Positions 12,532 to 24,532 of a stretch of 64,000 bases of DNA are shown piece by piece. Origin of the DNA: Delphinapterus leucas (Eukaryota; Chordata; Mammalia; Artiodactyla; Monodontidae); contig NW_022098093.1 of assembly GCF_002288925.2 (NCBI RefSeq), positions 811,266 to 875,265 on the forward strand. The letters run 5' to 3'. The position numbers and the translations under genes were made by a program. The first letter of the stretch is position 1, and each line of letters starts with the position of its first letter. Under the pieces are notes generated by a model. That model was not told where the DNA came from. It saw only the letters and a list, made by a program, of their open reading frames with translations, and searched no databases.

Positions 12532-14145
12532 GACAACCTAAATAATTGCAAGAATGAGTTGACTGTGGACTTTGATATAAAAACAAAACAAATCACTGGG
12601 TTGTTCAATTTTGGAAAGTGAAGAGGGACCATATTAAACACTATATAAATTTGTGTATTACTATTTCAGGGACTCGTGTTTTCTTTCATCAAGCACAAAA
12701 ATAAAAGTAGAAGGCAGAGCTCCTTAGAATTTGAATAAGGAAGAATTACGATAAACAAAAGGATATATTACCATAAGGAAGAGGTGTTGTAGTCATAAAT
12801 ACAAATGAAAACTAAATAATTTGGGCAAATTAATGAATGTTTGAATGATAAATTACCAGACAATATATAAAACCTTTTAAACAACTGCAGGATTTCCTGG
12901 GCAGGACGGGGCTCAAGGGTAATTTCAAAATCATTTTTGACAAAAAAAACTGTGGAGAAAATTAATGTTAACACATATAGCAATTCTCATACCCCTACAA
13001 TTAGTCAACAAACTAGGATTCCTCCTTTTATGAAAGACTAAGCATTATAAACGGAATCAAAATCCGGCTGAAATTACCCATAGGGTACACCATTATGACC
13101 CCAGGGATTCCCAATACCGCTAAGGCATTCAATATTTTCTAATACTCTAAATCTTCACTGAGCATGTGCAATATATTATTCCTGTATTAGGTACAGTGAG
13201 CAGGACATACACGATTCCTGTACTAACTGAACTTATGTGTAGAAGAAAGCTAATCAAGAAGAAATTACAATACCTGTTTTTACTATATTTCTCTTATAGC
13301 ATTACTGTCTTAAAAGAAAGGCACATCATGCGGTAGGACTGAAGTATAGGCATATATAGCATAGAGAATGTGAGCAGTGGGGCATGTGGAACAGGGTTGG
13401 CCTCCTGGTCCAAGTGAAGTTTAACTGAAATCAAAACAATAATAAAGAATATTCCAGTAGATGGAAATAGTGCATGTACGTTCCAAACTAGATAGGAGAT
13501 TGGAATAAAATTTTATTCTGACTGGGGCTTATTACTGCAATGGGGACTGATAGGTGTTAAGGTTGGAGAGGTGTAAATTAGGACCTTTTAATCCATGCTA
13601 AAAAATTAGGCATTTTTTTTTTCCTCTAAGGGCAGTAAAAAGAAATTGTAAGGATTTCACTAATGGGGTTGCCTTAGATTTTAGAAAAGAAATTTACCCG
13701 GTAAAAAATAAAAAATCTTGGATTAAGACTGAAGATTGGGAAAGCAGCTAGCAGGCTGCTGAAGGAGTTGAAGTCTATAACAATAACTGTTTCTTGATAC
13801 TTGAGATGGTGGTGATGAGGATGGAGAGAAGGGAAGGATTAGAAAGACAGGACATTGTGGCTCACTGGGAAATAAATGAGAGAAAGAAAGAAGTTAAGGA
13901 CTCCCAGGGTGCTCATCTGGGTAACTAGATGGCTGGTGGCACCATGATGTAAATTAGGAAGCACACTGAAGAAGGAGGTTTTGTCTCCCAACACCTGAAA
14001 AGGGAACATGGGGGTGGGAGTTGGGAGTAGTTCATGGAGATGACAAATTTATTTTAGGAAATTCTGAGTTCCAGGTAACAGAGAGACCTCCAATTGAAAA
14101 ATGTCCTCTAGGCAGTTTGCTATATGGGCTTAGTGAACAGAAGGA
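12532..14145. other. Unique non-coding DNA
   Basis: No gene was recognised. A weak L2-like phrase occurs near 13150-13250 ('agcatgtgcaatatattattcctgtatta'), too degraded to call. Confidence 0.45.
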
Positions 14146-14149
14146 AGAT

Positions 14150-14290
14150 GTGTCAGCTAGCCAGGAAATAGATGTTTACTGACAGCCTACTATGTGCCAG
14201 GAACTGTTTGGTGTTATGTAGATACAGCCAAGGGTCCTGTTCTCATGGATTTATAGTCTGGCTGTAGGTACACGCTGTCGTGTCATTAGC
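14150..14290 (-). mobile_element. L2 LINE 3'-end remnant
   Basis: The plus strand reads 'tgtttactgacagcctactatgtgccagg' then 'tgttctcatggatttatagtctgg'. This is the reverse complement of the L2 3' end. Confidence 0.6.
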
Positions 14291-15100
14291 TGAAGCTAGA
14301 GAAGGAATGAGTTTCCTAGAAAGATGTCACAGATTCACAAGAGAATCAGGTTTAGGAAAGAACCTGGGGGAGCCTACACATTTATGGGCAATGTGCAAAA
14401 ATAATGAAAAAAAAAAAAAGGTTGCTGTTTTTTTTTTCCTTTACAAAATGTAGTGGTCTAGTAAGGACTGATAACAGGAAGATGCATTAGATAATGACTT
14501 AAAGTTTAAATTTACTTCATCTGCATGGCAGTTGCCAGTGACCTTGGTGTGAGCTGAGCAGGGTCAGTGAAGAGCCATTTTATAGTGGGTTGGGGAGAGA
14601 GAGGTGGGAAGGTGCAGATAATGCTTTCTTATTTGTGAGGAGGATGATACAAAGAACGATAGCAACTAGGGCAGTAAAATAACCGTTGGAAGATGAAGAG
14701 TCAATGAGGGAATTTTTTTTAAGATAGAGAATGTTTCAAAGTTACTGGGGAGGAGCCCACTGGGAGAAAATCTATAAAAACTGTCATCTCTCCACTGTCT
14801 GAAATAAGACAGAAAGCACTCTGTACCCTAAAACAAGATGCTAAGGGTCATACCTCTTTAGTTGAGGTATATATGCTGATAAAGGAGACCGTCCTCAGGA
14901 TCCCCATTCCATGCACAGCCTCTTAGAGAGCAAATATAATTTAATGAAGGCCATTAGAGGCTAATAAAGTTCAGCCACTGTCAAATGCGAACTGAACATG
15001 TGAAAGGTCTTAACAATTACATATACCACCCAGTATAACTTTTATTATTAGCACTGTCATTTTCTGTCCTCTAAACTTCAGGCCTTTCTTGTTTATACTT
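14291..15100. other. Unique non-coding DNA
   Basis: No gene or repeat family was recognised. A-run and T-run patches near 14407-14440 are the only simple sequence. Confidence 0.45.
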
Positions 15101-15119
15101 TATCACAATACCTTACCCC

Positions 15120-15720
15120 TCTAAAAATTACTTTCTCCGGTTATATTAATTACTTGAATTTCAAATGACGTCCAAAAAGCCTCATATTGGCACTTAGTAG
15201 CACTAAAGTTAAAAGGAAAAATAAGAAGATAAACTGTTTTGGCACTCTGTCTTTCTTTAAAGCCTGGCTTTGGGCCTTGTTTTAAAACATATTACCAAAG
15301 GTCTCATCGTATTTCTGCCTGTATTCAATAAACGGCTAAGTGGTCGTGCATTCATTATGCCATGAGCTGCGCACAGATGCAAGTGGATACCATTTATAAT
15401 ATTTTACAATGTTTTGAAGTTCCAAGCCCATCTAGAATGATAGAGACCTGGAAAATGTTAACCCACCTCAAAGACTTCTTTTATTGCGTTCTTTAATAGA
15501 TTGGTGCAATTTCTTTGCATGCTATAAAAGTCAAGAAAGTATTTCCATGGTATTAAATGGTAACACATGGAGACCATTTCGTTTTTAAGAAGAATGTTCT
15601 CTACTTTGTGATTTGTGTTTTCTAATGCCCTTTTCCTTCCTCTTGTTCTTTCAGGGACAGTTTGATTCAGAGTAATGGAGCGGTGGAAATTAAATGAGGG
15701 TGCATGAAGTCCAATGAACT
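15120..15720. promoter_or_regulatory. Candidate conserved non-coding element
   Basis: This stretch contains no recognisable transposon and is less A+T-monotonous than its surroundings. It has a compact 'ccatgagctgcgcacagatgcaagtgg' segment (15359-15386) and several TTTGCAT/ATGCTAT-like motifs. A polypyrimidine tract followed by CAG ends at about 15655 and looks like a splice acceptor, but the sequence after it has stop codons in all forward frames within a short distance. I infer possible conserved non-coding DNA from composition only. Confidence 0.25.
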
Positions 15721-17500
15721 CAGTATACTGCTTATCTTGTAACTATACTTAATCTAAATAACCTTTTTTATGCTCTGCTGGAATGGCAATTTCAAAAGGC
15801 TATATAGTAGTAAATGAGAGTATATGTCAGTAAGGATTTGCTAGACAAATCAGATCTCACAGAGAAGTATATCTATCCATTACTATTTAATACACACTTC
15901 AGTTTGAAGGAGGATTTTTGTGTGTGTGATCAGACCATTAACATTTACTGTCATTTGGACTATGTTTTCTAACTTCTCTCCTTTCCCTTTTTATTTTCAT
16001 TTATTTTTAATTTATTTTTTCCAATGGAGGCTTTCAGACCAAAATTTTCTCCAAAAGAAAGAATGAAGTGATTTATATACATACAAATCACTGACTCAGT
16101 TTTTCTTACCAAATGTGTATTTTTCAGAAGTGAAAGATTTCTAAGGGATAATGTCAACACAAACGGTAGTATGCTAGAAAGAATTTAACCCACACACATA
16201 AAACACATGGCAGGCCTGTCCTTTGATAACAACTTTTACTTTCTTTTCAGTGATATAGCTCTCCTTTATTATTATGTTTGAAGGAATGATTTACTAAGTA
16301 GCACTTAGAAAACAGCTTTGCTGTCTCAGCTACTGCCCCTCCCTTTGGTCTTTTGTGAAAAGTGGTTAAGTCTGTGCTCAAGGCAGTGGTTAAGTTTATG
16401 TGTCAGTTATCTTATAATACTTAGTTTCTTCCAATATCCTAAAGCAGACCTTATGGTACATTTGGGTATTTAGGCTTTTCCCTTAGTTCTGGTTAAGAAG
16501 CCCAGTATTTTCATCCTATCCTAGAACAGCCAGCACTGCTCTGTTCCTTCCAGACCCCTTTCCATGGACCACCTTCCTGTTTTGTCTCTGAGACGCAGTT
16601 AATGCTTGAGGTATTCCCACAGGCTGCTTGACTTTTTTAAAACTCCCTTCCCCCTGCCTGCCTCTGTATATGTTCACTTGCTGCACTTACCCAGTGTTTG
16701 ATTCCACTGAGATCAACTAGACATGGACCTTTGGATAACAGGCTCTCGTCACCTAATAAACCACTCACCACCTGCATTTAGGACAGTTCGGTCAGTTCCT
16801 CATTGATGGGTGGATACAATTCAACTAAAAATCCCACATCCTCCCAAACTCTTCTATTTGATGAAAGAAATCCAGCCATTACTTGAGGAGTTTAAAGACA
16901 AAATTCTGGAAAGTTAGTGTTTGGATCTCAATTTTACCAGAACTGACATGTGCAGAATACTTTCATAATTTCAATAGCAATAGAAATTCCATTTTCCCAT
17001 ACGCTGCAGTAACCTCAGAAGTAGTCACTGCCTTCATCCTGATAAAACACAGGCCTGGTAGAAAGATATGCGTGAGACCAGCAAGTGCTTCCTTAAATTG
17101 TGTGCCCTATGTGTCTCCTCCTCACCTTAGTCCCTGACCAAGATCCCCTTTTTTTACTACCTTAAACTGTCTCATTATAGTCTGACAACATCCAATGACA
17201 TAACATTCTGATGTGTTCTTTTTAATTTCTATTTCTTTCACATTTTTCCTACTCTTCCCACGACCACCTTAGCCTACACCTTGAAAAGTTCACATCTGTG
17301 AGTAGTTTCTATAGCTGGTTATTCCAAACATAGTTTCTATCAGTATGATACAACCTGTTCTTTAACTTCTTGTCAAAAACAATTCGCTAAAAAATTGCTT
17401 TCATCAAATTATTTCCTCCATCTAAAGATCTCCAATAACTATAATTTCCAGTTTTATTAAGTACAATATCCTCTGATTAAAATTAAAGTTCTTTACAATT
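15721..17500. other. Unique non-coding DNA
   Basis: No gene or clear repeat. Open frames at 15969-16160 (minus) and 16883-17137 (plus) have no recognisable features. Confidence 0.45.
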
Positions 17501-17692
17501 TTGATTCTTAGAGTGTGGTCCCCACACTGGGGACATCAGCAACACCTCGTGGCTTTTTAGAAATGAAAATTATTGAGACTCACTCCAGACTTACTGAGTC
17601 AGAAACTCTAAGGGTGCAGAGAGAAAACTGTGTTTTAACAAGCCCTCTAAGGTTATTCTAACGTTCAATAAAGCATGGGAATCATTGGTTAT
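17500..17692 (+). mobile_element. MER20-like hAT-Charlie non-autonomous DNA transposon
   Basis: The order of phrases matches MER20: 'cttagagtgtggtcccca', 'catcagcaacacctcgtgg', 'ttactgagtcagaaactcta', 'tgtgttttaacaagccctc', and a terminal 'gggaatcattgg'. Terminal inverted repeats are decayed. The element is short and never encoded a protein. Confidence 0.8.
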
Positions 17693-18100
17693 TTTTCCCA
17701 TCTACATGGTTGTAGGTGAATGTTTACATGAATGAATGTTTTATATTTTTCAAAATGGAAACTCCTAATCACATAAACTACATCCTCTGCTCACAATTAA
17801 ACAGTATCAGAATTAAATAGCAAATTACACAATTTAAAAATCAAATCACTTAGTACTTCAAATGTACTATCTAAATTTTAAAGAGGAAATCAAAGTTGCA
17901 GTTCTGGACTCTAAAAATTAAGAATATATTAAAACATATGGAATGCAGACAAAACCATAGTTAGATAGTTATATTTGTTGATGTTGTAGTTATTATACTG
18001 GAAAGAAAATAATAATTGAGCTGAACTTCTAACTCAAGAAGTTAGAATAAGAAAAACAAAATAATTCCAAGAATAGCATTAATTAAAAGTAGAAGTAATG
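17693..18100. other. Unique A+T-rich spacer
   Basis: No gene or recognisable repeat. Confidence 0.45.
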
Positions 18101-19330
18101 AATTAGAAAACAATTAAAAATACAATTATAGAAGAGACCAATAAAATAGAGTACCCTTTGGAAAATCTAATAAAGACAATATAAATACACAAGGAACTAA
18201 ACTAAATTTTCTGTCTGCAGACAGAAAGAATACCACACTAATATTTTTAAAAATTAACATGAAATGGATATTTCCTGAGAAAACATAAACAACCAAAAAT
18301 AACTCAATAAGAAAACTAAAATTCAAAAGCCATTAGGAAATTTTTGACCAATGAGTTTGCCCCCAAAATGTTACTAGACACAAAAACTTTTATCACTGGC
18401 TTCTTTCAAAATCTTCAAGAATGGTATTTCCAGAGTTCCAGAAAGTATAAGAAGAGTATAAGCTTTGCCATTCATTTCACTAGTGTGACTTTTTATACCA
18501 TCACCTGAAAAGGGAACTCAGTGACAGAAAACTTCATTCCTAGCCAGCCCATCCAACTAATACATTAAAATAATAAAACACCATGACTAAGTTGACTTTA
18601 TTTCAAGGTTGTTTCAAATATAACATACTTACTGTTATTAACCATCTCAGCAGGTAAGAAAAGAAAAACATAATCATCTTTTTAAACTGTCAAAATTATG
18701 TAGTAAAAGTAAATAACTTTTTAAAATAAAAAACATTCTAACATCTCAGAATTTATTATTAAAAATATAGACTACTATGCATATCTTAGATCAATAACCA
18801 ACAGCATGTTTAATTTTAAAACATATTCTCATTTAAAAGAATGCCTACTAATACTTTTACTATTCAATACAGTTTTGTAAGTTCTAGCCAAGCTAGTGAG
18901 ACAAAAATAAAGTTTACATTTTGGAAAGGAGGGTATTAATTTATCATTATTCGTAGAGGATATAATATGCTGCTTTGAAAACCCAAGAAAATAATAGAAA
19001 TTATCATAATTACTAAGAGTTTTATAAGCAGACTAAAGACAGTATAATACCTCCAAAAGTCAGATTTTCTAATTATGACTTAGAAATAAAAAAAACAAAT
19101 TTCAATACATTTAAAATAGTAAGTAAATACACCAACAGAACAGAAAGATAAATCATGGGCATGAGATGAAAGGTCCATAAACTAACCTGGGTGTAAAACA
19201 TTAGTATATTTTAGGAACAATATTTTAAATCAAAGACTATGGATAATAAATGGTGTTGAGACAATTTATTTAATTGTCTCAACACAATTAACAAAACAAA
19301 CTTAAACAAAAAATGAACATTACGTACCAG
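18100..19330 (+). mobile_element. Old, decayed L1 ORF2 remnant
   Basis: L1 ORF2-like phrases occur in order. They include 'tcaatacagttttgtaagttctagccaagctagtgagacaa' (about 18864-18904) and 'caaagactatggataataaatggtgttgag' (19231-19260). No open frame remains. A perfect hairpin (19253-19285) lies in the 3' part. The left boundary is vague. Confidence 0.55.
19253..19285. repeat. Perfect 14-bp inverted repeat with 5-nt loop
   Basis: The left arm GTGTTGAGACAATT (19253-19266) and the right arm AATTGTCTCAACAC (19272-19285) are exact reverse complements around TATTT. Confidence 0.95.
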
Positions 19331-19399
19331 TGTCACCGGCAAAGCCCATGAACAATTCCCAGGAAATAAAAATAGAATGTGGGTAACAAAATAAAGTCT

Positions 19400-19863
19400 A
19401 ACCTTTTTCCCTTCCTTTGTGCTTAGTCTAGTCTCACGTGCTCACAGGTGTCGTGTGCAAAGGCCTTGGCTCCGGCACCTCAGACCAGAGTTCCCAGCGC
19501 CAAATGGCTGCGGCGAGACCTCAGCTCCGGACGGTGCGCAGAAGCGCTGCCCACCACACTCAACTCACAATGGCGGCGGCAGGCCAGCAGCAGAGACGCT
19601 GCGCCTCGCACTGCGCTCTGGAGCCTGAGCAGCACAGCTGTGCGCGCCTGAAGAGAACTCTGCCCCTCCCCTTCCAAGGAAGCCCTAGAAAGCAGCCCCA
19701 CCCACCTGCTGGCGGAAGAGCGTGCACTCTAGAGCAGGAGCTCGCACCTCTCCATTCTCGGATCGAAGAGTAAAGCTATCCTTCGCTTCTGAACAAAACT
19801 GTTTCGTTCTATTGGCGTGAGCTACACCGGGCGGAAGGACCGTTGTTGGGGTCTGACTCAACA
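19400..19863 (+). mobile_element. CpG-rich LTR-like island (probable ERV solo LTR)
   Basis: GC and CpG content jump sharply from about 19435 to 19740, within A+T-rich flanks. The layout resembles an LTR. A GC-rich U3/R contains two ATGGC(T/G)GCGGC motifs (19504 and 19570), an AGTAAA polyadenylation-like signal lies at 19769-19774, and a U5-like tail ends in TCAACA at 19863. No primer-binding site or internal region follows, so I favour a solo LTR. I could not find target-site duplications or fix the 5' edge. An alternative is a CpG-island promoter of an unannotated transcript, but no 5' splice donor or long frame supports that. Confidence 0.55.
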
Positions 19864-20175
19864 GGATTGGTAAGCATATCCATGTTTGATTGACAGCAGA
19901 ACACCATATACCACCTCGGTTTTTAATTTAGATAATGAATGTAAAGGATTTAGCAGAGTATCTGTCCCATAATAAATGCTATTTAGGCAACTTCTAAATA
20001 TTCATAATTCCCAAGACTCTCGTTGCTTTCAAGGATATTTGTTTTCCAAACACTGAGGAAAAGTCACCTTGTTCTTCCTGTTTTTCACCATTGTTTATGT
20101 GTGCGTGATTAGAATTGCCCCAATCATAACATGATTCATCTAAGGACCATGAGATCCTAAATTTTTCAATTAGCC
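19864..20175. other. Unique non-coding DNA
   Basis: Nothing recognisable between the LTR-like island and the L2-like tract. Confidence 0.45.
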
Positions 20176-20179
20176 TTAC

Positions 20180-20650
20180 TATCGCTCTAATGAAAGACTT
20201 TCTTCTGTCAGGATGACATATTTAAACCATAATCTCAGCTGGCTTTCTTGAATCCACTCTTTACCTTCTAAAATCCATCCAATTTATTTGAAAAGTATTT
20301 TAGCCTTTCATAATTTCACTTCACTAATTTATTTATTGTCTACCTCCTATTGCCTCAAGCTGAAACTCTGCAGCTGAAATTAACTGTAAACTCAATCGAC
20401 CACACACAAAATAGTATTTCTTGTATTCACCTCAGAGGTTCCTCTTTTCTAGTCAAAACAATTAACGTGTCTTGCTTTATGTCAGCACCTTTGACTGCTT
20501 TCTCATCACCACCCTCTTTTTCCCTTCTGCCAACTTAGAATGGTCACTTCCATTTGTGCCACCTAAATACATTTCATTCTTTAAATTCCTGTACTTAGCC
20601 TTACCCCTTCTATAAGAACTTCCCAGACTGTTGATTATTATCACTTCTTT
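20180..20650 (+). mobile_element. Possible L2/CR1-type LINE remnant
   Basis: The C/T-rich text includes 'tactatcgctctaatgaaagac' and 'cctgtacttagccttaccccttctataagaacttccca'. This is similar in order to the plus-oriented 3' part of L2, but heavily diverged. Confidence 0.35.
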
Positions 20651-22435
20651 CTTAGAAGAACGCTGGTTGAGTTAATTTATTTTTGATGGTGGCATTGAGT
20701 GAATTGGCAGGGAATTCTAAGCCAAGGTACATCAGATTTCAAAAGCAGAGATAACCCTTGAATGATGTAGCTCCATGAAGAGAGAGAATACAAAGGAACA
20801 GCCCCCAGAATTCATTCTCATCTTTTCATTGATTTGGGTAAAGATCCTCTCCCCTGACGACTTTTTAATTTGATTATACATTACTTGAATAAAAATTTAA
20901 GTAAAAAGAAAATTCATTTTAAACAATTACCAGGTCTTATGTATAGATTTTTATATAATCTAATTCAATGTTGGCAGCATGATTCTACTTGACTGATTGA
21001 TTGATTAAATACGTGGTGTTTGAGCTTCAATGTCACAATATGGTGAAAAGAAATTTAGTTATTTTTTCTTTTGCCCTCCCCTGAAGCCCACGCTCCTCAG
21101 AGGATTCCTTACATACAGAAATCAAAAGAATAAGTATGTTTTGCAAAACCTATGTTTTATTACATTCAAGTCAATTCAACTGTTAAAAAATGTAATGGCT
21201 ATTTCATAAGCAAGCTCAGCTTTGGGGGTAAAGATGGAAAAGTAAAGCCAAAACAAATAATTTCCCTTCTCCAACTGTTAAAAAATGAGTAAGGACAACA
21301 GAAGAGTAGAGGGATAAAAACCCATAATTCAACATTAATAACCATATAACCATTCAGCCCTATGCCATAAACCACAGAAACTGTTAGCCAAGGAAAGAAA
21401 CAGAAAGTTATGGCATAGTGCTGCATATGTACTAATTCCAGCCCCACACCCAACAAGCAATACCAGGGATTGAGTAGGAAGTAAAAATAACATGAGAATT
21501 TTTATTAATCCCCCCACCACCTCATAAACACATACACACACAAACACACACACACCAACAATACCACAACCATAAACTGGAGGGAAAAGAGTCTGAGTGT
21601 AGAAAGTAAGAAAAACATCAGGGCAAAAACAGCAAGCACAGAAGCAATAACTTATAGAGGCAGGAAAGGTGGCCATAAGCTACTCTTTGTTTTCCACTGA
21701 AAAAACATAAAATGTATGAACCACAGAAAAGATTATATGGACTTAGAAAGGGCAGAAACCAATTGTGTTATGTGTTTAAAGATCTATTTCTTAATATTCT
21801 TATTTTAAATTGTAATTATCAATTCTGATTTATTTATATAGAGAGAGTGCACATTCTTTATAGTTAGGATGCTCTGAAATAAAATACTTCCCTTTTTAGA
21901 GTGAAGTATCTGATAGTTTTACTTTCAAATTCCTAGCAATGTTTTTTTTCCTAGCAGATATCAAAGTGTCTGACACATGTAAAAGATAAATACATTTTTA
22001 TTTAATAAATGAGCCTAAAACAACTTTTAAGGATACCTAAAGATGATTACTTTGGACCAAGCACCATTACTTTTAGGTTCTTATCTTGTAATTTAAACAC
22101 CTTTTAATTCTTAGAAATACTTTTTGCCTTGACCATTTTAAGGCAAAAACTAAAGGCTAGGTCTGAAGCTGAATCTTAGGCATCTCCACTGTAATCTTAA
22201 GTTTCTGAGGCAATTCCTACCGATTCTCAACATCCCCAGACCCAGATGCTGAGGACCTGAGGAACACTTTGGTAACTAGGAAGGAGAAATGAAGCAAGCC
22301 AGAGCTCTAGGACCTGACTTATCTCTCTGAGTAGTAAGGCCATGCATATGAATCAAAATTAAACATTAAACAAAAGTCCCATTTCATTATTAAAAAAATC
22401 AAGTAAACCAGGTATTCTGAATATATAACAAACTC
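20651..22435. other. Unique non-coding DNA
   Basis: No gene. The minus-strand frames at 21199-21456 and 21335-21676 cross an interrupted (CA)n tract near 21529-21556 and look like chance hydrophobic translations of A/C-rich DNA. Confidence 0.45.
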
Positions 22436-22439
22436 TCAA

Positions 22440-23395
22440 AGTTAATAAGAAAACATATAACCCAGTAAAGACAATGGACAAACATTTGAATAGTCAGTCC
22501 ATCAAAAAAGATACATCGATGGCAAATAAGCACATGAAAAGATGCCCAACATCATTCATCAAAATGCAAATTAAAACCACAACAAAATTATGCTAGAGAC
22601 CTACTAGAATATCTAAGATTAAAAAGCTAGACCATACCAAGCATTGGCAAGGATGTGGAGAAAGGAGGACTCTCAAACACTGCTGATGGGACTGTAAAAA
22701 ACATAAAACCACTTTGGAAAACAGTTCACAGTTTATCAAAAAGTTAAACATGACTTACCATATAATCCTCCCATTACAATTCTAGTTTACCCTAGATAAA
22801 AGAAAGCATATGGGGCTTCCCTGGTGGCGCAGTGGTTGAGAGTCCGCCTTCCGATGCAGGGGACGTGGGTTCATGCCCCGGTCCGGGAGGATCCCACATG
22901 CCGTGGAGCGGCTGGGCCCATGAGCCATGGCCGCTGAGCCTGCGCATCCAGAGCCTGTGCTCTACAATGGGAGAGGCCACAACAGTGAGAGGCCCGCGTA
23001 CTGAAAAAAAAAAAAAGCAAGCATATGTCCACAAAAGACTTGTACATGAATATTCATCACAGTTCTGTTTGTAATAGCCAAAAACTGAAAACAACCCAAC
23101 TGTCCATTGATAAGTGAATGGATAAACTCTGATGATTTTACAATGGAATACTACTCAGCAATAAAAAGTAATATAAACAGTATGGTTGAATTTCAAAACA
23201 ATTATGCTGAATGAAGAAGGCAGACAAAGAAAGTGTACCTACTATATGATTCTATCTATATAAGATTCTAAAACATTCAAGCTGATCTACAGTGGCAGTC
23301 GATTAGTGGTTGCCCCAGTATTTGGGGGATGAGGAGAGGTGGCAGAGAGGAATTATAAAAGAATATAAGGAAATTTTTGAGGTGATGGATATGCT
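22440..23395 (+). mobile_element. Old L1 3' region, split by SINEs
   Basis: L1 ORF2 C-terminal and 3' UTR phrases run in order. They include 'aacatttgaatagtcagtccatcaaaaaagat', 'catgaaaagatgcccaacatcattcatca', 'ggcaaggatgtggagaaagg', and, after the SINE at 22813-23018, 'atagccaaaaactgaaaacaacccaactgtcc'. The reading frame is destroyed. It continues briefly beyond the second SINE at 23409-23617. Confidence 0.8.
22813..23018 (+). mobile_element. CHR-type SINE inserted in the old L1
   Basis: It starts GGGCTTCCCTGGTGGCGCAG and has tRNA-like A and B boxes. The GC-rich body ends GCCCGCGTACTG, followed by a poly(A) tail. Target-site duplications AAGCATATG lie at 22804-22812 and 23019-23027. It interrupts the L1 at 22440-23395, so it is younger than that L1. 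Confidence 0.95.
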
Positions 23396-23408
23396 TGTTA
23401 TCCTTATT

Positions 23409-23617
23409 TATTTATTTATTTATTTGCGGTATGTGGGCCCCTCACTGTTGTGGCCTCTCCCGTCGCGGAGCACAGGCTCCAGACGCGCAGGCTCAGCGGC
23501 CATGGCTCACGGGCCCAGCCGCTCCGCAGCATGTGGGATCCTCCCGGACTGGGGCACGAACCCGCGTCCCCTGCATCAGCAGGCAGACTCTCAACCACTG
23601 GGCCACCAGGGAAGCCC
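23409..23617 (-). mobile_element. CHR-type SINE, opposite orientation
   Basis: The minus-strand CHR body runs from GGGCTTCCCTGG (right end) to GCCCACATACCGC. A (TTTA)n/(TAAA)n tail lies at about 23404-23424. Target-site duplications TGTTATC(C/T)TTATT are at 23396-23408 and 23618-23630. It forms an inverted pair with the SINE at 22813-23018, about 390 bp away. Confidence 0.95.
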
Positions 23618-23630
23618 TGTTATCTTTATT

Positions 23631-24285
23631 TTGATTATGGTTTTGTGGATGTATACTCAGGTCAGAAGTTATCAGATTGCACAGTATAAATACATATGGT
23701 TTATTGTATGTCATAATTATGTCTACAATTTCGTTAAAATAAGTTACTAACTGGTTGTGTATTATGGATCATCTCAAATAGTGCTCACATCTTTCAAAAT
23801 ATTTTATGCATACATCTATTTTCTTTCCTTATAAATGATGTTCGCTTCTGTGCCCAAAGTTTACTCAGATAATGATAATCTGATTATTTACTCATCACAT
23901 AGTTAACCTTAGTATGTTTTTAGAATTCTTACCACAATTCCAATATTCATAGTAAAAAAAAAAAAAAAACAAGGAAAGAAATTACAAACTTTGAGTTTGG
24001 GCAAAATAACACATTCCAGTGGAATCAAAGCATCTGATATCTTTCCACATTAAACATTAACTCTTTAATCGCAGAGTCCATCCTCAGTCTAGACTAAACT
24101 CTGCTGAGTTTCCAAACTGTCTTCAGATATCCTTTTCTTCATCAGCTTCACTATTCCATTCACCAACTTACTCTAAGATGCATTTGTTCCTTGAGAGTTC
24201 TCCAACAGCAAGTGTGGTTTTCTAGGCAGAGTTGTGCTCCTCTAAAACCCAACAGTATGCCTACTGGTTAGTGGTGTCCAGTCAT
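23631..24285. other. L1 tail and unique DNA
   Basis: The first 100-150 bases continue the old L1 3' UTR ('atacatatggtttattgtatgtcataattatg'). The rest is unique, with an A-run at about 23954-23970. No gene. Confidence 0.5.
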
Positions 24286-24289
24286 TAAG

Positions 24290-24520
24290 TGAGCAGGTGT
24301 TGGCATTAGATAGAACTGCATGAATCTCAGTTTTTTTCTCTTTTAAATAAGTTAATTTGAAACACAGCCATACTTCTATAAGCTTCAATTTCATCATTTT
24401 TAAACATAGTATAGCTGTGTTGGGCTCAGCATTTTTCTGATAATGATCGTATGGCATATGTAAAGCAATTCACACAGTGCCTGACATGTGGTAGGTTTTT
24501 CTACATGTGAATGTTTATTA
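24290..24520 (+). mobile_element. MIR SINE
   Basis: The collinear MIR core and tail read 'caatttcatcatttttaaa', 'tatgtaaagcaattcacacagtgcctgacatgtggtagg', then 'tgtttattaaagttatta'. The 3' tail hosts the CHR insertion that follows. Confidence 0.7.
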
Positions 24521-24532
24521 AAGTTATTACTG

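Noticed and set aside
15640..15720. Coding exon after a splice-acceptor-like site
   Set aside because: All frames meet stops quickly and there is no matching donor.
19438..19773. 111-codon frame in the CpG-rich island starting near ATGGCGGCGGC-like motifs
   Set aside because: Several frames are open at once because GC-rich DNA has few stops. There is no splice donor, and the LTR layout explains the block better.
22840..22960. tRNA gene suggested by A- and B-box-like sequences
   Set aside because: The boxes belong to the tRNA-derived head of the CHR SINE. The cloverleaf is not preserved and the element has target duplications and poly(A).
23310..23750. 146-codon open frame
   Set aside because: It runs through the minus-strand CHR SINE at 23409-23617. 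Similar translations recur at every CHR copy, so it is repeat-derived.
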